A stretch of DNA of 64,000 nucleotides. It comes from Rathayibacter_A sp036510655. GTDB lineage: Bacteria; Actinomycetota; Actinomycetes; Actinomycetales; Microbacteriaceae. Shown in pieces: positions 34,406 through 44,131 of the stretch. Each line of letters opens with the position of its first letter. Positions within the stretch are counted from its first letter, which is position 1. The stretch lies in assembly GCA_036510655.1 (NCBI GenBank), contig DATCDQ010000061.1, positions 1-64,000 on the forward strand. The letters run 5' to 3'. The notes under the pieces were generated by a model. It did no database searches and was not told the DNA's origin. It saw only the letters and a program-made list of their open reading frames with translations. Both the position numbers and the translations under genes were made by a program.

Positions 34406-36760
34406 TCAGCCAGGAAAGTCGACAACCGAGACTCCATCAGGTGACGTCGCCCACTGCCAACGCGAGCGCCCAATCGCGGCCTCTGGCAACCGTGTCGCCT
34501 CGATGGAGCAGCCGCCGCTGTCCACGATTCGCGGCGACCCACCCTCCTCGAGCTCGACGACGACATCGCCCGGCTCAGTTGAATGGATCAGGGCCGACCT
34601 GGGCCGCCCGTCACGCCAAACGATGTCTATCACGTGGCCGCCTCGCGCACGCAGACCGCGCACGGAACCGGCGCTCCACATCGTGGGCAGAGTCGGCAGC
34701 AGTGAGATCGCTCCGTCGTGGCTCTGCAAAAGCAGCTCCGCGATGCCGGCGACGGCACCGAGATTGCCGTCGATCTGGAAGATCACGCCGCCCGGGCGGT
34801 CCGCGTGCGGATGCAGGTCGAGCAAGGACGGCGAACTGAGCTGGTGGATCAGCACATCGATCGAGGCCGCGGCCAGCGTCCGGTCATGCAGTCGCGCTGC
34901 GAGACAGAGCACCCATGCCTGACTCCAGCCTGTATACCCGCTGCCGTTCTCGAGACGATGGGCGAGCGCACGACCGACCGCCTGGAACTCTCCCGGCGCC
35001 GCGGTCGAAGTGATCCGCGTGCCGGGGAACGCACCATAGAGATGCGAGAGATGCCGGTGGCCGGGCTCGACCGGCCGGAGCGGCGCATCCCACTCGCGCA
35101 GGCGCCCGTGCTCGTCGATCGAAGGCATTCGAAGCCGTTCGAGGGTTGCCGCGGCACGTGCGCTGAGTGCGTCCGACTCATCGAGCCGCTTCGCAAGCCA
35201 AACGAGCCGGACGAGCACCTCGCGGGCGATTTCCTGGTCGATGGTCGCGCCCGCCGTGACTGCACCTCGCACGCCCCCCGCATCGCGGAATTGATGCTCT
35301 GGCGAGCTCGACGGGCTGACGAGGAGTGTGCCGCCGTCCTCCACCAACTGATCGAGAACGAAGGCGGCGACCTCCCGGCAGATGGGTAGCACGCTTTCGC
35401 GAGCGAACTCCTCAGACCATTTGAAGTCCAAGCTGGTCCCTAGATGTGCTGACATCCAGGCGAGACCCATCTGCCAGTTCGCCCACTGAGGATCGCCGTT
35501 GACCGGGGCTGTGAAACGCCATAGGTCGGTGTTGTGATGGGTGGTGGCGCCGTGCGCCTCGTAGAGCGACCTGGCCGTTGACCGTCCGGAGTCTGTGAGT
35601 TCGGACACGAGGTCGAACAGTGGTTCGTGCAGCTCAGGCAGGCCCGCGACCTCGGCGCCCCAGTAATTCATCTCCGCATTGATGTTCGTCGTGTACTCAC
35701 TGCACCACCCCGGCCGCACGTCGGTATTCCAAATACCCTGAAGGTTTGCGGCTTGCGTTCCGGGTCGCGACGATGAAACGAGCAGATAGCGACCGAAGTC
35801 AAAATAGCGCTGAGCCTCGACCGCGGCGCGGTCTCCGGACGGCGTCAGATCCAAACGCACGCGATCGAAGAGGGCATGGTAGTCATCCTCGTGCCGTGCG
35901 ACGAGCTCGGCGGTCTCACAAGCGAGTGACGCAGCCACCCGCGATCTCGCCACCGCGCAGAGAGTCGCCAGGTCTGCGGAGGGGCGCTGATTCCAACCGC
36001 GAAAGCCGGTGTGTACCGCCGCGAGCAGTCGAACTCCCCCCGCCGTCCGTTGAACTGCGGCGACGAGTGCCCAGCCCATGCCCGCCGCGACAGTTCCGTC
36101 AGCGGCGGGAGGCTCGGCGTCGTAGAGGATCGGATGCTCGTCGCGCTCGTATTCGGGGATCACATGAGCGGGAGCCCGACCCACCGCCGTCAGCCACGTA
36201 ACTGTGTCGAGCTGTTCGACATTTACGGACGCCGCGACGTGAGGGGTCACGAAGTCCGGCGGCGGAGCATCATCCGACTGCGAAGTCTGAACGACGAGGA
36301 CGCGGTCGGGATGCGAGACGAACGAGAACATGCTCTCGCCTCCGGAGTGGACCTCGGCACGTGCGCGGCTCAGGTCGAGTACGCGCCGATAGCCTTGACC
36401 CGCATCGCCCCGACGCCTCCATCGCCAGGCGAGTCGCCCGACGGGCTGGTACGACTCGGTCCAACCCGGCGCCTGGAGTTCGCGCGCGACAGCATCGGCA
36501 GCCTCGTGATCTCCTTCGGCAATAGCCGCTCTCAACTCTTGCAGCGCCTGGCTTCGCGCGGCATCATCGGTGCGCCCCGAGGTCTCGGTCGCGGGGCCGC
36601 CCGACCACAGGGTGTCGTGATTCAGATCGAACCACTCCGTCTCGGGCCTCCCGTAGAGAGCCGCGCCCAACGAGCCGTTGCCAAGCAGGAATGCCTCGTG
36701 GAAATGGTCCGCCGGGCGATCGAGCTCGATCTGCGCCGGATTCCTGATCGGTTCCTTCAT
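34406..36760 (-). CDS. GH95 alpha-L-fucosidase/galactosidase
   Basis: 784 aa, no signal peptide. The N-terminal HEAFLLGNGSLGAALYGRPETEWFDLNHDTLWSGGP and the central QGIWNTDVRPGWCSEYTTNINAEMNYWGAE plus HHNTDLWR blocks are diagnostic of GH95 inverting enzymes, which remove alpha-1,2-L-fucose (some act on alpha-L-galactose). It is the last gene of the seven-gene operon starting at 43901, 51 bp after GH127. In a xyloglucan context it would remove the terminal fucose. Confidence 0.9.
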   Translation of the reverse strand: MKEPIRNPAQIELDRPADHFHEAFLLGNGSLGAALYGRPETEWFDLNHDTLWSGGPATETSGRTDDAARSQALQELRAAIAEGDHEAADAVARELQAPGWTESYQPVGRLAWRWRRRGDAGQGYRRVLDLSRARAEVHSGGESMFSFVSHPDRVLVVQTSQSDDAPPPDFVTPHVAASVNVEQLDTVTWLTAVGRAPAHVIPEYERDEHPILYDAEPPAADGTVAAGMGWALVAAVQRTAGGVRLLAAVHTGFRGWNQRPSADLATLCAVARSRVAASLACETAELVARHEDDYHALFDRVRLDLTPSGDRAAVEAQRYFDFGRYLLVSSSRPGTQAANLQGIWNTDVRPGWCSEYTTNINAEMNYWGAEVAGLPELHEPLFDLVSELTDSGRSTARSLYEAHGATTHHNTDLWRFTAPVNGDPQWANWQMGLAWMSAHLGTSLDFKWSEEFARESVLPICREVAAFVLDQLVEDGGTLLVSPSSSPEHQFRDAGGVRGAVTAGATIDQEIAREVLVRLVWLAKRLDESDALSARAAATLERLRMPSIDEHGRLREWDAPLRPVEPGHRHLSHLYGAFPGTRITSTAAPGEFQAVGRALAHRLENGSGYTGWSQAWVLCLAARLHDRTLAAASIDVLIHQLSSPSLLDLHPHADRPGGVIFQIDGNLGAVAGIAELLLQSHDGAISLLPTLPTMWSAGSVRGLRARGGHVIDIVWRDGRPRSALIHSTEPGDVVVELEEGGSPRIVDSGGCSIEATRLPEAAIGRSRWQWATSPDGVSVVDFPG

Positions 36761-36811
36761 AACGAGGTCTCCGCTTCTGCGTGCCGGGGTGTCGCATCGC
36801 CGACGGACACG

Positions 36812-38752
36812 TTACAGCTTTGCGCGCGCGCCACTCGGGCCGCGTCCCGTCGGCAACCAGACACGCATCGCGCCGGGCGGGCCGTTCCCCCAGGTAGAGT
36901 ACGGCCGGAAGTGCAGGTCCACCTCGCGCAGATCGGTCGGATCCGGCGGCGGCCACGAGGCGTACAACGGGCCGTCCGTCGACGCGATCAGAGCACCTGC
37001 GCACCGAACGACCGGGCCGAGCGGTGTGCTCGCTGTGGTTTCCACCGGCGCGTGCCCGGGATCAACGGCCACCCGCTCCAGGTCGCTCGCGTTGTCCCCC
37101 TGCTCGAGGCAGTACACGACGGGGCCGCGTCTGAGCGCTACTGCGCCGCGCACGGCGTCGACCCGCGGGTCGGCGCGAACGAACTCCGGACTCATGTCGA
37201 ATTCCACACGGATGTCCGTGCCCGCGGCGAGCGCGCCATGCAGTCGCAACCAACCCTGCTCGGAATCCACGTCGACACGCTCGCCGTTGAGGTACACCCG
37301 ACGACTCGTATTCCAGCTGGGAATCCGCAGCGCGAGCGTGCCTTCGCCGACGCCCTCAACCACGGTGATGTGTACAACACCGTCGAGCGGGTAGTCCGTG
37401 TCCACCTCCAGCACCACGCGGCCGCCACGCACGCTCGTTTCGATCCGCGAGCGGGTGTACTGAACAAGCTGCAGTTCGTCGTCGCTGACTGATGCGATGT
37501 AGCTTTCGATGCTGGCGAAGGTTCGCATGAGATTCGGTGGGCAGCACGCGCAGAAGTACCAATCCAGACGGTGCGCGGTCGCCTCCTCCTGCACCGACAC
37601 GTGGTCGGCGCGCAACTGCAGCGGATTGCTGTAAAAGAACTGCGTGCCACCCTCCGATATCCCGTCAGCTACCACGTTGTACAGCGCCGTCTCGAAGAAG
37701 TCGGCAAAGCGAGCCTCCCCTGTGGCCGTGTACATGCGCCACGCCCAGTGCATCGTGCCGATCCCAGCGCACGTCTCTGCGTATGCGCGATCACTTGGAA
37801 GCTCGTAGGCATCACCGAATGCTTCGTCTCTGTGACGGGAGCCGGTGCCTCCCGTGATGTAGCTGCGCCGGGTGACCATGTCATCCCATTGAGTCTTCAG
37901 CGCCGCGAGCAAGGTCGGATCGCCGGTCTCGAGGTAGACATCCGTTGCTCCGCTGTTCAGATACAACGCGCGCACGGCGTGGCCCCGCATCACGCCTGTA
38001 GCGCGTATCGGCGCGTCGTCCTGGAAGTATGTGGAGCCGAACGCGCCACGCCCCAACCAGCCGGTGCCGCGGCGATCGACAAAGGCTTGCGCGGTGCGGA
38101 GATACTCGCGGCGGCCCGTCAGGCGGTACAGCTCGACCAGCGCATACTCGATCTCGGGGTGCCCCGGATACGCGGATGATTCCGGCCCGCCGAACAATCG
38201 CACGATCAGGTCTGCAAAACGAGCAGCGATCGTGAGCAGCCTGTCGTCGCCGAGCGCGCGGGCAGACGCGACGGCGGCCTGGATCAGATGCCCCGCACAG
38301 TACAGTTCGTGCCCGCCGGCAAAATCAGTCCATCGCTCCTGTGCACGATCCTCGCGCTGAAACGCCGAATCCAGGTAGCCGTCTTCGTCTTGAACGTGCG
38401 CGAGTAACCCAATGGTGTTCTCGTAGAACGCGCGCAGCTCAGCATCTTCTGCGCGGCCCAATTCCCACGCCACGCCTTCGAGCACTTTGTAGACGTCGCT
38501 GTCGACGAAAACCGGGCCGCGGAAGCGCGCATCCGATGCTCCGATCAGCCGCCGCAGATTGTCGAGAGCCCCCTCGTCCTCCAGCGCCGCAATCCCATGC
38601 GGGATGGTCACCGCCCGATTACGGCGCTGCCACCGGCCGAGCGTGCCATCGCCGAGTCGCACATCGCCAGCGCCGATCGGTACGACCACGCCCAGCCTGG
38701 AACCGGCCACCGGGCCCACAATCGTCCGCACGTGATTCTCCATCCGCGTCAC
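36812..38752 (-). CDS. GH127 beta-L-arabinofuranosidase
   Basis: 646 aa, no signal peptide. The zinc-site pattern of the HypBA1 family is present: Glu310 (GSRHRDE), Cys328 (YAETCAG) and the Cys pair in CACCPPN (403-404). Other family blocks are GGHELYCAGHLIQAAVA and ATGVMRGHAVRALYL. Family members release beta-L-arabinofuranose from plant glycoproteins and side chains of pectin or some xyloglucans. GTG start overlaps the Gfo/Idh stop by 4 bp. Confidence 0.9.
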   Translation of the reverse strand: MTRMENHVRTIVGPVAGSRLGVVVPIGAGDVRLGDGTLGRWQRRNRAVTIPHGIAALEDEGALDNLRRLIGASDARFRGPVFVDSDVYKVLEGVAWELGRAEDAELRAFYENTIGLLAHVQDEDGYLDSAFQREDRAQERWTDFAGGHELYCAGHLIQAAVASARALGDDRLLTIAARFADLIVRLFGGPESSAYPGHPEIEYALVELYRLTGRREYLRTAQAFVDRRGTGWLGRGAFGSTYFQDDAPIRATGVMRGHAVRALYLNSGATDVYLETGDPTLLAALKTQWDDMVTRRSYITGGTGSRHRDEAFGDAYELPSDRAYAETCAGIGTMHWAWRMYTATGEARFADFFETALYNVVADGISEGGTQFFYSNPLQLRADHVSVQEEATAHRLDWYFCACCPPNLMRTFASIESYIASVSDDELQLVQYTRSRIETSVRGGRVVLEVDTDYPLDGVVHITVVEGVGEGTLALRIPSWNTSRRVYLNGERVDVDSEQGWLRLHGALAAGTDIRVEFDMSPEFVRADPRVDAVRGAVALRRGPVVYCLEQGDNASDLERVAVDPGHAPVETTASTPLGPVVRCAGALIASTDGPLYASWPPPDPTDLREVDLHFRPYSTWGNGPPGAMRVWLPTGRGPSGARAKL

Positions 38753-39933
38753 GGGGACACCTCGATCGGATGTGTCGGCCCCGGCCGCCGTTCAGAGCCG
38801 TGGCTGCGCACCTCGCGACCGCTTCCGAGACGTGCGGATGCGGAGCCCCACGATTCGAGCACGGCTCGGACGTCGTCACGGCGTTCGTTCTCGATGGCGG
38901 TGCGATAGGCATCCTCCATGACCACGGCGATCTCGACGGTGCCCGCTCGATCGGCCGAGAGCACGGCGGCTTCGACCATGGCCAGGCTGTGCACGTTCGA
39001 ATGCACTTCTCCGGATGGCGCCACGCCGGTCCTCAGCGCCTCGACGAATTCATCCAGGGCTCCGGCGATCTCCGCCCGCACCGGATCCACTCGACCGGCA
39101 CTGGGCGGTGCACCGTCGACGTACTCGACCGCAGGCTCCCTCTCGCCATCCCAGGTCGCGGTGCCGCGTGATCCGCTGACCCGCCAGTTCCCGTTCCAAG
39201 ACGTCTCCAGCCCCGGGCTGCACCAGCTGCCCACATAGCTGTAACGTGTGCCGCCCTCGAATTCGAATAGGGCGGTGGCCGCGGCATCGCCCCGGTACCA
39301 ACTCCAGCTCGGGTTGAAGGTGCGGCAGTCGACCGTCACCGGATCCGCGTCGAGCAGATACCGTGCCACGTCGAAAGCGTGGATCGCCATGTCGATCAGC
39401 AGTGGATGCGCCATCTCGTCACGGAAACCGCCGAAGTGCGGCGCTTTGAAGAACTCTGTCGTCACCGCGCCGATGTCGCCGAGCGTTGGCACGATGTCTC
39501 TCAACTCAGCGAGAGCAGGGTAGTAGCGACGTGACTGGCTTGTCATCAGCAGGCGGCCGGAGATCTCCGACGCGGCGATCAGCGACAGCGTCTCTGAGAC
39601 TGTCGGGGCGATCGGCTTCTCGCACAGCACAGGCAGGCCGGCGAAAAGCGCCTCCGTGTTGACGGCGTGGTGCGCGGGCGGAACGGTCACGTCGATCACC
39701 GCCTCGGCGCCCGACTCGTCGGCGACTGCGGTAAGCGAGCCACCGACGGTCACGGAGAGCCTATGCTCGGCCACCACGCGTTGCGCCAAGGCGAGGTCAA
39801 GGTCGACGAGTCCGACCAGTTCGACGTTCGTGGATTCCTCGACCACACGCATCCAGTGTTGTCCCATGTTCCCGGCACCGACGAGCACGACTCGAACCGG
39901 GCCGTTATCGGGGAGAGTGGCGAACGAGGTCAC
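38749..39933 (-). CDS. Gfo/Idh/MocA family oxidoreductase
   Basis: 394 aa. Rossmann VVLVGAGNMGQHW, family motif LPVLCEKPIAPTVSET, and MAIHAFDVARYLL with the usual His. GTG start overlaps the ThuA stop (GTGA) and its stop overlaps the GH127 start. The C-terminus is long and Arg-rich. Pairing with ThuA matches ThuA-ThuB, suggesting oxidation of the imported glycoside. Substrate unknown. Confidence 0.85.
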   Translation of the reverse strand: MTSFATLPDNGPVRVVLVGAGNMGQHWMRVVEESTNVELVGLVDLDLALAQRVVAEHRLSVTVGGSLTAVADESGAEAVIDVTVPPAHHAVNTEALFAGLPVLCEKPIAPTVSETLSLIAASEISGRLLMTSQSRRYYPALAELRDIVPTLGDIGAVTTEFFKAPHFGGFRDEMAHPLLIDMAIHAFDVARYLLDADPVTVDCRTFNPSWSWYRGDAAATALFEFEGGTRYSYVGSWCSPGLETSWNGNWRVSGSRGTATWDGEREPAVEYVDGAPPSAGRVDPVRAEIAGALDEFVEALRTGVAPSGEVHSNVHSLAMVEAAVLSADRAGTVEIAVVMEDAYRTAIENERRDDVRAVLESWGSASARLGSGREVRSHGSERRPGPTHPIEVSP

Positions 39934-40727
39934 TCGTGCTCACCCGTGTTCTGCATGGCGCCCTGATAATCCTTGCCGTTGAAGAAGTCTCCCGAGTCAT
40001 ACCGCAGCAACACCGGCAGCTTCCGAGCGGGTCGCTCGGATGCCGCCCAGGCGACGCCGTTGGCGATGACCCTGCGCACATCCTTGTGATGATAGACGGG
40101 GAAGTCCTGGTCGCCGGGGCTGAAGTAGAAGATCTTGCCGTTGCCGCGCCGATACGTGATGCCGCTGCGGAACACCTCTCCCCCGGAGAACGAACTGATG
40201 AAGACGATCTCGTCGGGGCGCGGAATGTCGAACTGCTCGCCGTACATCTCCTGCTGCGGGATCTCGATCGGATGCGGTACCCCCTGGGCGATCGGATGCG
40301 TCGGGTCGACCGTCCAGACAAGCTCACGATCCTGCTCACTGCGCCAGCGCAGCGTGCAGGTCGTGCCCATCAGCTTGGTGAAGATCTTCGACCAGTGCCC
40401 GGAGTGCAGCACGACCAGGCCCATGCCCTCCAGCACGTGCCTGTGCACGCGCTCGACGACCTCGTCTGAGACCTCGGCGTGGGCGGCGTGCCCCCACCAG
40501 GTGAGCACGTCTGTCTCTGCAAGCCGCTCCTCGGTCAGTCCGTGCTCGGGATCGTCCAGCAACGCGGTCGTGACGGACACCCTGTCGCCGAGGTTCTCTT
40601 CGATCCCCGCCTTGATGGCGTTGTGCATGCCATCGGGATAGATTTCGGCCACGTGTGGCTCGACCTGCTCGTGGCGGTTCTCACCCCAGACGACGACGCG
40701 CAGAGGCCGGTCGGCAGTGATATTCAT
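39930..40727 (-). CDS. ThuA-like protein (second copy)
   Basis: 265 aa from ATG 40727 with AAGGAG 7 nt upstream. VVVWGENRHEQVEPHVAEIYPDGMHNAI, VLTWWGHAAHAEV and GMGLVVLHSGHWSKIF are ThuA-family blocks. It is different in sequence from 11762-12469. It lies 61 bp after the second permease and is coupled to Gfo/Idh. Confidence 0.87.
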   Translation of the reverse strand: MNITADRPLRVVVWGENRHEQVEPHVAEIYPDGMHNAIKAGIEENLGDRVSVTTALLDDPEHGLTEERLAETDVLTWWGHAAHAEVSDEVVERVHRHVLEGMGLVVLHSGHWSKIFTKLMGTTCTLRWRSEQDRELVWTVDPTHPIAQGVPHPIEIPQQEMYGEQFDIPRPDEIVFISSFSGGEVFRSGITYRRGNGKIFYFSPGDQDFPVYHHKDVRRVIANGVAWAASERPARKLPVLLRYDSGDFFNGKDYQGAMQNTGEHE

Positions 40728-40788
40728 CGGGTTCTCCTTTTTGTTGAGTGAAGTAGCGCGGCAGGCGCAGTGAACTTGTTCGGCCGAA

Positions 40789-41649
40789 TCACTTGATCGC
40801 GCCGCCGAGCGCACCCGCCGCGATGTACTTCTGAGCGAGGATGAGCAGGATTCCCGCCGGGATGGACGCGATCACGGCCGTGGCCATGACCGGCCCCCAC
40901 TGCTGCACGTTCGCGCCCAGATAGTTGTAGATTCCGAGCGTGATCGGGCGCACGGCCGGCGTACTGGTCAGGGTCAGCGCGAAGAGGAAGTCCCCCCAGG
41001 CACCCAGAAACGTGAACAGCGCGGCCGTGACGATCGCGTTTTTGCTGATCGGCACGACGATCGAGACGAAAGCCCTGAAGTTGTTCGCGCCGTCCACCAG
41101 CGCGGCTTCGACCAGGCTCTGCGGAATGGACGCCATGAAGGCGCGCATCAGGATGATCGCGAACGGGATCTGAGCCGCGCTGTCCGCCAGGATCAGGCCG
41201 AGGTAGGAGTTGAGCAGGCCCCAGTTGTTGAACAGTGTGTACAGTGCGTTGGCAATCACGATCGTCGGGATCATCTGCGTGATCAGGAGCACGAACACGA
41301 ACGCGGTCATCCCCTTCATCTTGAAGCGAGCGAGACCGTAGGCTGCCGGGGTGGCGACCAGGAGAGTCAGCGCCACGGCGCTCACCGAGATGATCAGGCT
41401 GGTCACAAGGTTGGGCCACTGCTGCTGGATCGCGGCATCGTAACCGGCGAAGGTCGGGTGGAAGGGGAACCAGGCGGTATTCGCAGCACCCGAGTTCGCT
41501 TGCAGGCTGCTGTTGATCATCCAGTAGACCGGGAAGATCATCACAGCCAGGAAAATGATGCCGAGCACAGTCATCGGCCACGTTCTGGCGTGCCTGCGAC
41601 GGTTGGTCGGCGAACCCGTCGCCAGCACGATCGCTTGAGTCACCGTCAT
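40789..41649 (-). CDS. ABC sugar importer permease, MalG type
   Basis: 286 aa from ATG 41649, which overlaps the upstream permease stop (the longer frame is not used). Six helices, EAA loop EAALVDGANNFRAFVSIVVPIS, C-terminal QKYIAAGALGGAIK. Works with 41646-42599 and the lipoprotein 42663-43901. Confidence 0.9.
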   Translation of the reverse strand: MTVTQAIVLATGSPTNRRRHARTWPMTVLGIIFLAVMIFPVYWMINSSLQANSGAANTAWFPFHPTFAGYDAAIQQQWPNLVTSLIISVSAVALTLLVATPAAYGLARFKMKGMTAFVFVLLITQMIPTIVIANALYTLFNNWGLLNSYLGLILADSAAQIPFAIILMRAFMASIPQSLVEAALVDGANNFRAFVSIVVPISKNAIVTAALFTFLGAWGDFLFALTLTSTPAVRPITLGIYNYLGANVQQWGPVMATAVIASIPAGILLILAQKYIAAGALGGAIK

Positions 41650-42599
41650 TCGTCGACCCCCTTGCGGTTGATATAGAGATAGATCATCGCGAAGACCAGC
41701 GAGACGGCGATCAACACGTTGCTGACCGACGCGCCCTCGCCGAACATGAATTGAACGAAGGACTTGTGGTACGCCCAGGTCGCGAGGGTTTCCGTCGAGT
41801 TCGCCGGACCGCCGCCCGTCAATCCGAGGATGATGTCGACGACTTTGAGCGTGTACACCACCCCGAGAACGATCACGACGCTGACCACGGGGCGGATGCT
41901 CGGCCAAGTGATGTGCCGGAACGCACGCCAGCCGACGGCGCCGTCGAGGGAGGCCGCCTCGTACAACTCCTCAGGCACCGACTGCAGCCCGCTATAGAGA
42001 ATGGTCGTGTTGAACGGGATGCCCAGCCAGATGTTCACTCCGATCACGGCGATCAGCGCCAAGCTCGGGCTGACCAGCCACGGAAGCGGACTCACGCCGA
42101 ACAGGCTGAGGAACTGGTTCAGTGCGCCACTGCCCTGGTCGAGGATCCACTTCCACACCGCGGCGGATGCGATGAGCGGAAGCAGCCACGGCAGCAGCAG
42201 AAGTGAACGCAGGAATCCGCTCAACGGGAAGTGACGTTTGAAGAACAGCGCGAGCCCGAGCCCGATGCTGAACTGCAGCACGATCGACCCGATCGTGAAG
42301 AGGGCGGTGTTGACGATCGTCGTCGTGAAAATCGAGTCGCTGAAGATGCTCAGATAGTTGGCGAACCCGACCCAGGGCGCGGCACCCGTGTAGAACGTGG
42401 CTGTCGTGTAGTTCTGCAGCGACATCACCACGTTCTCGATGATCGGGTAACCGAAGAACACCAACACGAACACGATGGCCGGGGCCACGAACAGCCACTT
42501 CGTCACGGAGCGCGCGATACGCGACGTGCGTCGCGGTGCTCTCCTGTCGTGCAGCTGAGACCCGGCCCTGCGATCAAGGCCGGCATCTACTGAGGTCAT
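41646..42599 (-). CDS. ABC sugar importer permease, MalF type
   Basis: 317 aa with a basic N-terminus and six helices; EAA loop EAASLDGAVGWRAFRHITWPSI; GGGPANSTETLATWAY is a common MalF-type segment. It starts 63 bp after the binding-protein gene, beyond a hairpin (42625-42654). Confidence 0.9.
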   Translation of the reverse strand: MTSVDAGLDRRAGSQLHDRRAPRRTSRIARSVTKWLFVAPAIVFVLVFFGYPIIENVVMSLQNYTTATFYTGAAPWVGFANYLSIFSDSIFTTTIVNTALFTIGSIVLQFSIGLGLALFFKRHFPLSGFLRSLLLLPWLLPLIASAAVWKWILDQGSGALNQFLSLFGVSPLPWLVSPSLALIAVIGVNIWLGIPFNTTILYSGLQSVPEELYEAASLDGAVGWRAFRHITWPSIRPVVSVVIVLGVVYTLKVVDIILGLTGGGPANSTETLATWAYHKSFVQFMFGEGASVSNVLIAVSLVFAMIYLYINRKGVDE

Positions 42600-42624
42600 C
42601 TCACGCTCCTTTGCGGATCGGACC

Positions 42625-42654
42625 CCGGGCAGGCGGCAGCTGTCGCCTGCCCGG
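42625..42654 (-). terminator. intercistronic hairpin between binding protein and permeases
   Basis: A perfect 11-bp stem (CCGGGCAGGCG and complement), 8-nt loop, no clear U-run. Same position in the operon as the hairpin at 17637-17669, so it may set the binding-protein/permease ratio. Confidence 0.5.
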
Positions 42655-42662
42655 CGTCGTCG

Positions 42663-43901
42663 CTACTTGTTTTGTGCCTGCGCCTGTTGGAGCGCCGCCT
42701 GCGGAGTTGCCTTGCCCGTCAGTGCGAGTTGCACACCCGTGTAGATGGCGGTCGCGGCGGTCGGCCACTTCGGCCCGAGCTGCGCCGTGCGGGCGCGAGC
42801 GGTCTTCACCGTTTCGACGAACGACTCGACCTGGGGGTGTGACTTCGCCCACGTCGCTGCGGATGCCTCATCAGCCGGCAGGTTGCCGGAGATCTTGGCA
42901 ATCTTGAGCTGCGTGGCCGGCTCGTTCAAGCATTCGACGAACTTGCCGGCGAGCGCCATCTTGGTCTTGTCGCCCGTGTTCGGCACGTTGTACGTCTCGC
43001 CACCGAGCGGCGACACAACCTTCTGAGACGCCGTACGCGTGGGGATCGGAACACTGGCGAAGTTGAGACCCTTTGTCGCATTGAGCACGGGCAGTTGCCA
43101 TGGGCCATTGATCATCATTGCGGTCTTGCCTGCGACAAACTGGTCATTCACATCTGCCTGTGCCCAGCTGACCGAACTCTTGGACATCGATCCGTCATTC
43201 TGCAGGTCTACGTCGAACTGCAGCGCCTGCGCGGTGGCCGTCGTGTCGATGTTCTTCTCATTGCCGCCGTTGCTCCACATGAGGGGCAAGAACTGCCAGG
43301 TGCCCTCGTAGGTGTTGATGTTGCTCATGGCAAATCCATACACGCCCTTGCTCTGGTCGGTGAGCTTGAGTGCGGCGGCCTTGAGTTCGTCCCATGTCTT
43401 GGGCGGGGTGACGCCGGCGGCCTTCAGCATGTCGACGTTGTAGTAGAGCGCGATCGAGTTGATCACGGGTGCGAGACCGTAGACCTGCCCGGCATACGTG
43501 CCGGCCTGCACCACAGCGGGCACGTCGCCCTTCGGTGCGCTGACGCCGTAGTCCTTGAGCGGAGTCAACGCGCCCGTTGCTGCAATCTGCTGTACGTCAG
43601 GGTTGTCGAGCATGAGCACGTCGGGCAGAGTCTTCGACGATGCCTGCTGCAACACCTTCGCGATCAGCGCTGCCCCAGCGACGTGCACGGGGTTGATTTT
43701 GGCGCCTATTTGAGTTCCGCACTCTGCGTAAACGGAGTTGTAGCCGCTCATGCTCGGGTTCGCGCTGTAGTAGTCCTCAACGGTCAGCGTCTGCTTTGCG
43801 CCTGAAGTGCTCGAACTGGTCGTTCCCGCGGAACAGGCCGCAAGCGAGAGTGTGATCACCGCCACTCCCGCGACTGCTTCGATGATGCGTGACTTTTTCA
43901 C
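42663..43901 (-). CDS. ABC sugar importer, lipoprotein substrate-binding protein
   Basis: 412 aa from GTG 43901 (VKKSRIIEAVAG), chosen because AAAGGAG precedes it by 8 nt; the TTG at 43946 has no RBS. Lipobox LSLAAC, Cys23. Mature protein is a family-1 solute-binding protein (PDVLMLDNPDVQQIAATGALTPL, TWQFLPLMWSNGGN). First gene of the operon with permeases, ThuA, Gfo/Idh, GH127 and GH95. Transcribed away from the LacI gene across two operators. Confidence 0.9.
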   Translation of the reverse strand: MKKSRIIEAVAGVAVITLSLAACSAGTTSSSTSGAKQTLTVEDYYSANPSMSGYNSVYAECGTQIGAKINPVHVAGAALIAKVLQQASSKTLPDVLMLDNPDVQQIAATGALTPLKDYGVSAPKGDVPAVVQAGTYAGQVYGLAPVINSIALYYNVDMLKAAGVTPPKTWDELKAAALKLTDQSKGVYGFAMSNINTYEGTWQFLPLMWSNGGNEKNIDTTATAQALQFDVDLQNDGSMSKSSVSWAQADVNDQFVAGKTAMMINGPWQLPVLNATKGLNFASVPIPTRTASQKVVSPLGGETYNVPNTGDKTKMALAGKFVECLNEPATQLKIAKISGNLPADEASAATWAKSHPQVESFVETVKTARARTAQLGPKWPTAATAIYTGVQLALTGKATPQAALQQAQAQNK

Positions 43902-43956
43902 GGATGAGCTCCTTTGCTTCGCTTCCAGAGGGAATTCTGCTGTCAACGGATAATTT

Positions 43957-43972
43957 AGTCAAGCGCTTGACT
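43957..43972. promoter_or_regulatory. LacI-type operator 1, AGTCAAGCGCTTGACT
   Basis: A perfect 16-bp palindrome 56 bp before the binding-protein start. It overlaps candidate -35/-10 elements of the minus-strand operon (TTGACT inside the palindrome, then CAGAAT 17 bp on, or TTGAAG/TAAATT around it). Confidence 0.8.
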
Positions 43973-44057
43973 ACAGCTTCAAAAATAAAGACCGGGGGGT
44001 CTGCGATGAAACTCCGGCAAGTACTTCCCGGTATTGTGCGCGCACGCCGCGCCCAAA

Positions 44058-44071
44058 GTCAAGCGCTTGAC
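44058..44071. promoter_or_regulatory. LacI-type operator 2, GTCAAGCGCTTGAC
   Basis: A perfect 14-bp palindrome sharing TCAAGCGCTTGA with operator 1, 100 bp away centre to centre. Its right arm supplies TTGACC, a possible -35 for the LacI gene. Spacing permits looping and autoregulation. Confidence 0.8.
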
Positions 44072-44131
44072 CAGATTTCGTTATGCGAGTGCAATACTGG
44101 CTACGGCAAGCCGAAGACAAGGAGATGCACC

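Noticed and set aside
43889..44131. N-terminal extension of LacI from 43889.
   Set aside because: It would translate through both operators, has no homology-like features and ignores the AAGGAG box before 44132.
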